A program made the position numbers and the translations under genes. This document shows positions 6,161-9,144 of a stretch of 9,144 nucleotides of DNA, piece by piece. The stretch lies in contig PNLG01000325.1 in the NCBI GenBank assembly GCA_013822915.1, positions 1 through 9,144 on the forward strand, in the 5' to 3' direction. Positions within the stretch are counted from its first letter, which is position 1. Each line of letters opens with the position of its first letter. This stretch comes from Sphingomonas sp. Its GTDB lineage: Bacteria > Pseudomonadota > Alphaproteobacteria > Sphingomonadales > Sphingomonadaceae. A model generated the notes under the pieces. The model was not told where the DNA came from. It saw only the letters and a program-made list of their open reading frames with translations, and ran no database searches.

Positions 6161-7402
6161 TCACAAATCCTTGGCGAGCCGCAGGCCGGTGAATTGCCAG
6201 CGCTGGTGTGGATAAAAGAAATTGCGGTAACTCGCGCGCATATGGCCGCGCGGGGTGGCGCATGATCCGCCACGCAAAACGAACTGGCCGCTCATGAATT
6301 TGCCATTATACTCGCCGACCGCGCCACCTGCGGCGCGAAAGCCGGGATAGGGGCGAAAGGCGCTGCCGGTCCATTCCCACACATTGCCGAACCAGCTACC
6401 CCCTTTGTCCGCAGCGCGCGGTGCGACCGGGCCTGCCGTATCAAGCTGATTGCCGCTTCCGGGATCTTGCGCTTTTGCCGCGGCCTCCCATTCGAATTCG
6501 GTTGGCAGCCGCGCGTCCGCCCAGCTTGCATAGGCATCGGCTTCGTAGAGGCTGATGTGGGTGACGGGTGCCGCCGGATCAATCGGATGCCGCCCGTCCA
6601 GCCCAAAGCGGGTCCAACAGTCGGCATTTTCCGTCCAGTATAGCGGTGCCGCAATCCCCTCTCCCCGCACCCAGGCCCAGCCGTCCGACAGCCACAGCCG
6701 CGGGTCGCGATAGCCGCCATCGGCGATGAAAGCGGCCCATTCACCGTTCGTGACTGGCCGGTCGGCAATCGCGTGCGGCGTCAGCAGCGCGGTGTGGCGT
6801 GGCCCCTCCGCATCAAAGGCAAAGCTGGTGCCCCCATGCCCCACCTCAACCACGCCGCCTGCCTGTTCGATCCAGCGCAGCGGCGGCACCGGGGCGGCGG
6901 CCACGGGCGCAGCGCCCGGCCAGATCGCAGGTTCGAGCGGGTTTTGTGCGAACAAATGCAGCATATCGGTCAGCAACAGCTCCTGATGCTGCTGCTCATG
7001 ATGGCAGCCGAGCTCGATCAGTGCGCGCACCTCGTCCGACACATTCGGGATCGCGGCCAGCACTGCGGCTGTTACCGCGTGGCGATAGGTGATGACCTCG
7101 CCAAGCGTTGGCCGCGTCACCATGCCGCGGCTGGCGCGCGCGTGGCGCTGCCCCTCGGCCTCGTAATAGCTGTTGAACAGGAAGGGGAAGTGCTGGTCAA
7201 ACAGCCGGTAGCCCGCCACATGATCGCGCAGGACAAAGGTCTCGAAAAACCAGCTCGTGTGCGCCAAATGCCATTTGGCGGGTGACGCATCGGGCATCGA
7301 CTGCACCGTTGCATCGGCATCGGACAGCGGTACAACCAATGCTTCGGTCAGGGCGCGCACCGCATTGAAACGATCGGAAAGGGTCGATTGGGCGGCGGGC
7401 AT
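6161..7402 (-). CDS. egtB: Hercynine oxygenase / ergothioneine sulfoxide synthase EgtB
   Basis: Non-haem iron enzyme that uses O2 to join hercynine to a thiol (cysteine or gamma-glutamylcysteine), forming a sulfoxide. It has 413 residues in two domains. The N-terminal DinB-like helical domain (about 10-155) carries the iron ligands: H48 in WHLAHTSWFFETF, and H135 and H139 in HHEQQHQE. The C-terminal FGE-sulfatase/SUMF1-like domain (about 180-413) shows RPVTNGEW, RLPTEFEWEAAA, GNVWEWT and VLRGGSCATP. The NSYYEAEGQRH segment (77-87, with Y79-Y80) resembles the cysteine-using EgtB type as I remember it. The frame reaches a GTG at 7429, but ATG at 7402 has AGGGGA 8-9 nt upstream. No egtA, egtC or egtE lies nearby, which also favours cysteine as the thiol (inference). 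Confidence 0.93.
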   Translation of the reverse strand: MPAAQSTLSDRFNAVRALTEALVVPLSDADATVQSMPDASPAKWHLAHTSWFFETFVLRDHVAGYRLFDQHFPFLFNSYYEAEGQRHARASRGMVTRPTLGEVITYRHAVTAAVLAAIPNVSDEVRALIELGCHHEQQHQELLLTDMLHLFAQNPLEPAIWPGAAPVAAAPVPPLRWIEQAGGVVEVGHGGTSFAFDAEGPRHTALLTPHAIADRPVTNGEWAAFIADGGYRDPRLWLSDGWAWVRGEGIAAPLYWTENADCWTRFGLDGRHPIDPAAPVTHISLYEADAYASWADARLPTEFEWEAAAKAQDPGSGNQLDTAGPVAPRAADKGGSWFGNVWEWTGSAFRPYPGFRAAGGAVGEYNGKFMSGQFVLRGGSCATPRGHMRASYRNFFYPHQRWQFTGLRLAKDL

Positions 7403-7450
7403 GGCGATGGTCCCCTGGCTGCTCAACACAGGCGCGTCACCCCGTTGGAG

Positions 7451-8020
7451 TTAGCGCGACGCGCCGGGCACCCACAATATATCGCCGCCCGCATCCTTGT
7501 TGATGAAACGCGCGGCGACAAACAGATAATCGGACAGGCGGTTGAGATAGGCAAGCACCAGCGGGTTGATCGGCACATCATGCGATGCGGTGACCGCCGC
7601 CCGCTCCGCCCGGCGCACAATCGCGCGCGCCAAATGGGTCGCTGCTGCCGCCTGAGTGCCGCCCGGTAAAATAAAGCTCGTCAGCGGCGACAGCGCGTCG
7701 TTCATTGCGTCAAGCTCGCGCTCCAGCCGTTCCACCTGCGCGCCCACGATGCGCAGCGTCATGGCAGAAGGAGCGAAATCATCGCCCGGCGTCGCGATGT
7801 CGGCGCCCAGATCGAACAGGTCGTTTTGAATGCGCGTCAAGTCGGCGGCGAGTGGATGATCGCCCAGCGCCACAATCGCGACGCCGATCGCTGAATTCGC
7901 TTCATCAACCTCGCCAATCGCGATCAGCCGGGGCGAATCTTTCGCGGCGCGCGACCCGTCGACCAGGCCGGTCGTGCCCATATCGCCAGTGCGCGTGTAG
8001 ATGCGGTTCAGTCTGACCAT
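7451..8020 (-). CDS. pduO: Cob(I)alamin adenosyltransferase, PduO type
   Basis: A 189-residue ATP:cob(I)alamin adenosyltransferase that makes adenosylcobalamin, the cofactor of methylmalonyl-CoA mutase and other B12 radical enzymes. Family motifs appear in order: the ATP-binding TRTGDMGTT at residues 9-17, GEVDEANSAIG at 36-46 (usually ELDELNS, a mild variant), ILPGG at 117-121, RRAER at 136-140 and NRLSDYLFV at 160-168. These identify the PduO (trimeric ATR) type rather than CobA/BtuR. The ATG at 8020 follows the HIG1 gene stop by 16 nt, and no B12 riboswitch could fit in that gap. The stop lies 48 nt before egtB. The gene is probably translated from the gluQ-HIG1 transcript; no strong Shine-Dalgarno sequence is visible. 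Confidence 0.94.
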   Translation of the reverse strand: MVRLNRIYTRTGDMGTTGLVDGSRAAKDSPRLIAIGEVDEANSAIGVAIVALGDHPLAADLTRIQNDLFDLGADIATPGDDFAPSAMTLRIVGAQVERLERELDAMNDALSPLTSFILPGGTQAAAATHLARAIVRRAERAAVTASHDVPINPLVLAYLNRLSDYLFVAARFINKDAGGDILWVPGASR

Positions 8021-8036
8021 GACAGCAGAACCGGGT

Positions 8037-8267
8037 CTAGCTGGTGCGGCCGCTCAACAACAGGATCAGCACGACTACCACAATGGCCAGCGCCTGAAAG
8101 AAAATGCGTGCCTGCATCATCTTGTTGGACCTCAGGCTGGCCACGCTGGGGCCGGTGCCCTTCAGATCGGCCTCGGTGGCCTGAAGAAAGCTGATAATAC
8201 CGCGGACGAGCGCCACCAACGTGGCGATCATGGCAGCGATGAGCAGGATCCATAGGAAAAGCGTCAT
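8037..8267 (-). CDS. HIG1-type twin transmembrane protein
   Basis: A small inner-membrane protein of 76 residues with two predicted helices (about 3-22 and 55-71), joined by a loop. The loop ends in SLRSNKMMQARIFFQAL, typical of the HIG_1_N (hypoxia-induced protein) family that bacteria share with the mitochondrial Rcf1/HIG1 proteins, which act on respiratory complexes. The function of most bacterial members, including this one, is not established. TTAAGGAAG just upstream of the ATG is a strong ribosome binding site. The ATG overlaps the TGA of the upstream synthetase gene by 4 nt (ATGA), suggesting coupled translation. From memory, this gene beside a cobalamin adenosyltransferase gene is a recurring alphaproteobacterial pair. 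Confidence 0.85.
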   Translation of the reverse strand: MTLFLWILLIAAMIATLVALVRGIISFLQATEADLKGTGPSVASLRSNKMMQARIFFQALAIVVVVLILLLSGRTS

Positions 8268-9144
8268 TGATCTTCCTTAATCGTTTCGTTCGGCAATGCC
8301 AATGGTAGGCCAAGGCCCATATCGGTGCGCAATTGCGCTGCAAAGGCGTGGCCGTCCACCCCGGCCGCCCGGTGATCCGCGAGCATCGGCGCGCCGTCGC
8401 GCTTGGCCAGCCGCTTGCCGCGCGCATCGGTGATGAGTGGATAGTGGTGATAAACCGGCGTCGGCAGGGCGAGCAGCGCTTGCAGCAAGCGGTGGACATG
8501 TGTTGCCGCGAACAAATCGGCCCCGCGAATGACATGGGTGACGCCTTGCGCTGCATCATCGACGGTGACGGCGAGGTGATAGCTGGCGGGCGCATCCTTG
8601 CGCGCGAGCACAACGTCGCCCGCAGGCGCGGGATCGGCGGCAATGGTGCCCGCCAGCTCATCGGTCCAGTCGAGCCGCCCGACCCGTGCGATGGCCGCGC
8701 TTATGTCGATCCGCCACGCATGTGGCTCGTGCCGCACCCGGCGCGCGCGTTCAGCCGGGCTCAGCAGGCGGCAAGTGCCGGGATAGGGCGCGCCATCCGG
8801 GCCGTGCGGCGCGCTCATGCTCGCGGCGATTTCGCGGGCAATATCGGCGCGGGTGCAAAAACACGGATAAAGCAGGCCCATCGCCGCCAGCCGGTCCAGT
8901 GCTGCGCGATACTCATCCAGCCGCTGCGACTGAAAGCTGAGCGCGTGCCAGCGCAGACCCAGCCATTTCAGGTCGGCAAGGATCGTCTCGACATGTTCAG
9001 GCCGACTTCGGGTGCCGTCAATATCCTCAATCCGCAGGATAAAGCGCCCACCGGCGGCGCGCGCGCGATCATGCGCCAGGATCGCCGACCAGCCATGGCC
9101 CCGGTGCAACCCGCCCGTCGGACTCGGCGCAAAGCGCGTGACGA
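8264..9144 (-). CDS. gluQ: Glutamyl-Q tRNA(Asp) synthetase, 5' end outside the window
   Basis: A class I synthetase-like enzyme without an anticodon-binding domain. It activates glutamate and attaches it to the queuosine base in the anticodon of tRNA-Asp. The frame stays open to the window edge, giving about 293 residues and beginning VTRFAPSPTGGLHRGHG, which carries the HIGH-like motif; the true start lies beyond 9144, probably by only a few codons. TTG at 9109 is the Leu of this motif, not a start. Other marks are LRIEDIDGTRSRPEHVE, the zinc-site pattern CFC...YPGTC as in E. coli YadB, VIRGADL, and the KMSKS-like KRLAKRDG. The short length and the missing C-terminal domain separate it from GltX. 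It is the first visible gene of the minus-strand unit. Confidence 0.94.
   Translation of the reverse strand, partial: VTRFAPSPTGGLHRGHGWSAILAHDRARAAGGRFILRIEDIDGTRSRPEHVETILADLKWLGLRWHALSFQSQRLDEYRAALDRLAAMGLLYPCFCTRADIAREIAASMSAPHGPDGAPYPGTCRLLSPAERARRVRHEPHAWRIDISAAIARVGRLDWTDELAGTIAADPAPAGDVVLARKDAPASYHLAVTVDDAAQGVTHVIRGADLFAATHVHRLLQALLALPTPVYHHYPLITDARGKRLAKRDGAPMLADHRAAGVDGHAFAAQLRTDMGLGLPLALPNETIKEDQ

Noticed and set aside
8021..8036. Cobalamin riboswitch upstream of the adenosyltransferase gene
   Set aside because: The gap to the preceding gene is only 16 nt, far too short for that element.
1..9144. Mobile element, CRISPR array, tRNA or defence system
   Set aside because: I saw no transposase, integrase, spaced repeats, tRNA-like fold or known defence domain on either strand. 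All substantial space is taken by ordinary metabolic, transport or regulatory genes.

Overview
The window is GC-rich, gene-dense chromosomal DNA of an alphaproteobacterium. The most likely source is a sphingomonad (Sphingomonas/Sphingopyxis type), judged from codon use, protein wording and the gene set; this is inference, as no rRNA or other marker is present. There is no sign of a mobile element, phage, CRISPR array or defence island. The genes look like core or near-core metabolism and transport.

Layout. (1) Positions 1-1254, + strand: the 3' end of an oligopeptidase B gene, a small winged-helix (MarR-like) protein with a C-terminal membrane helix, and a hotdog-fold acyl-CoA thioesterase. 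(2) 1251-1925, - strand: a YhhQ-type queuosine-precursor transporter whose stop codon interlocks with that of the thioesterase. (3) 2020-4147, + strand: a CNT/NupC-type nucleoside transporter divergent from yhhQ, then a MerR-family regulator with a TipAS-like ligand domain. The regulator is preceded by a textbook MerR-type promoter and contains a possible internal translation start. (4) 4212-9144, - strand, read from right to left: glutamyl-Q tRNA(Asp) synthetase (5' end outside the window), a HIG1-type two-helix membrane protein, a PduO-type cobalamin adenosyltransferase, EgtB, EgtD and a 3-hydroxybutyryl-CoA dehydrogenase. Spacing is tight (4-nt overlap, then gaps of 16, 48, 2 and 87 nt), so most of this is probably one transcription unit.

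How the genes relate. EgtD and EgtB perform the first two steps of ergothioneine synthesis (histidine to hercynine to a sulfoxide conjugate). Their position is notable because, from memory, many alphaproteobacteria carry etfB-etfA between the HIG1/adenosyltransferase genes and the 3-hydroxybutyryl-CoA dehydrogenase gene. Here egtBD occupies that slot. YhhQ and GluQRS bracket the queuosine pathway (precursor uptake, and glutamylation of queuosine in tRNA-Asp) but lie in separate transcription units.

I did not find a clearly new multi-gene system. The best leads are the egtBD position, the possible TipAL/TipAS-style dual start in the MerR gene with its spacer-dyad and possibly leaderless promoter, and the membrane-tethered winged-helix protein.
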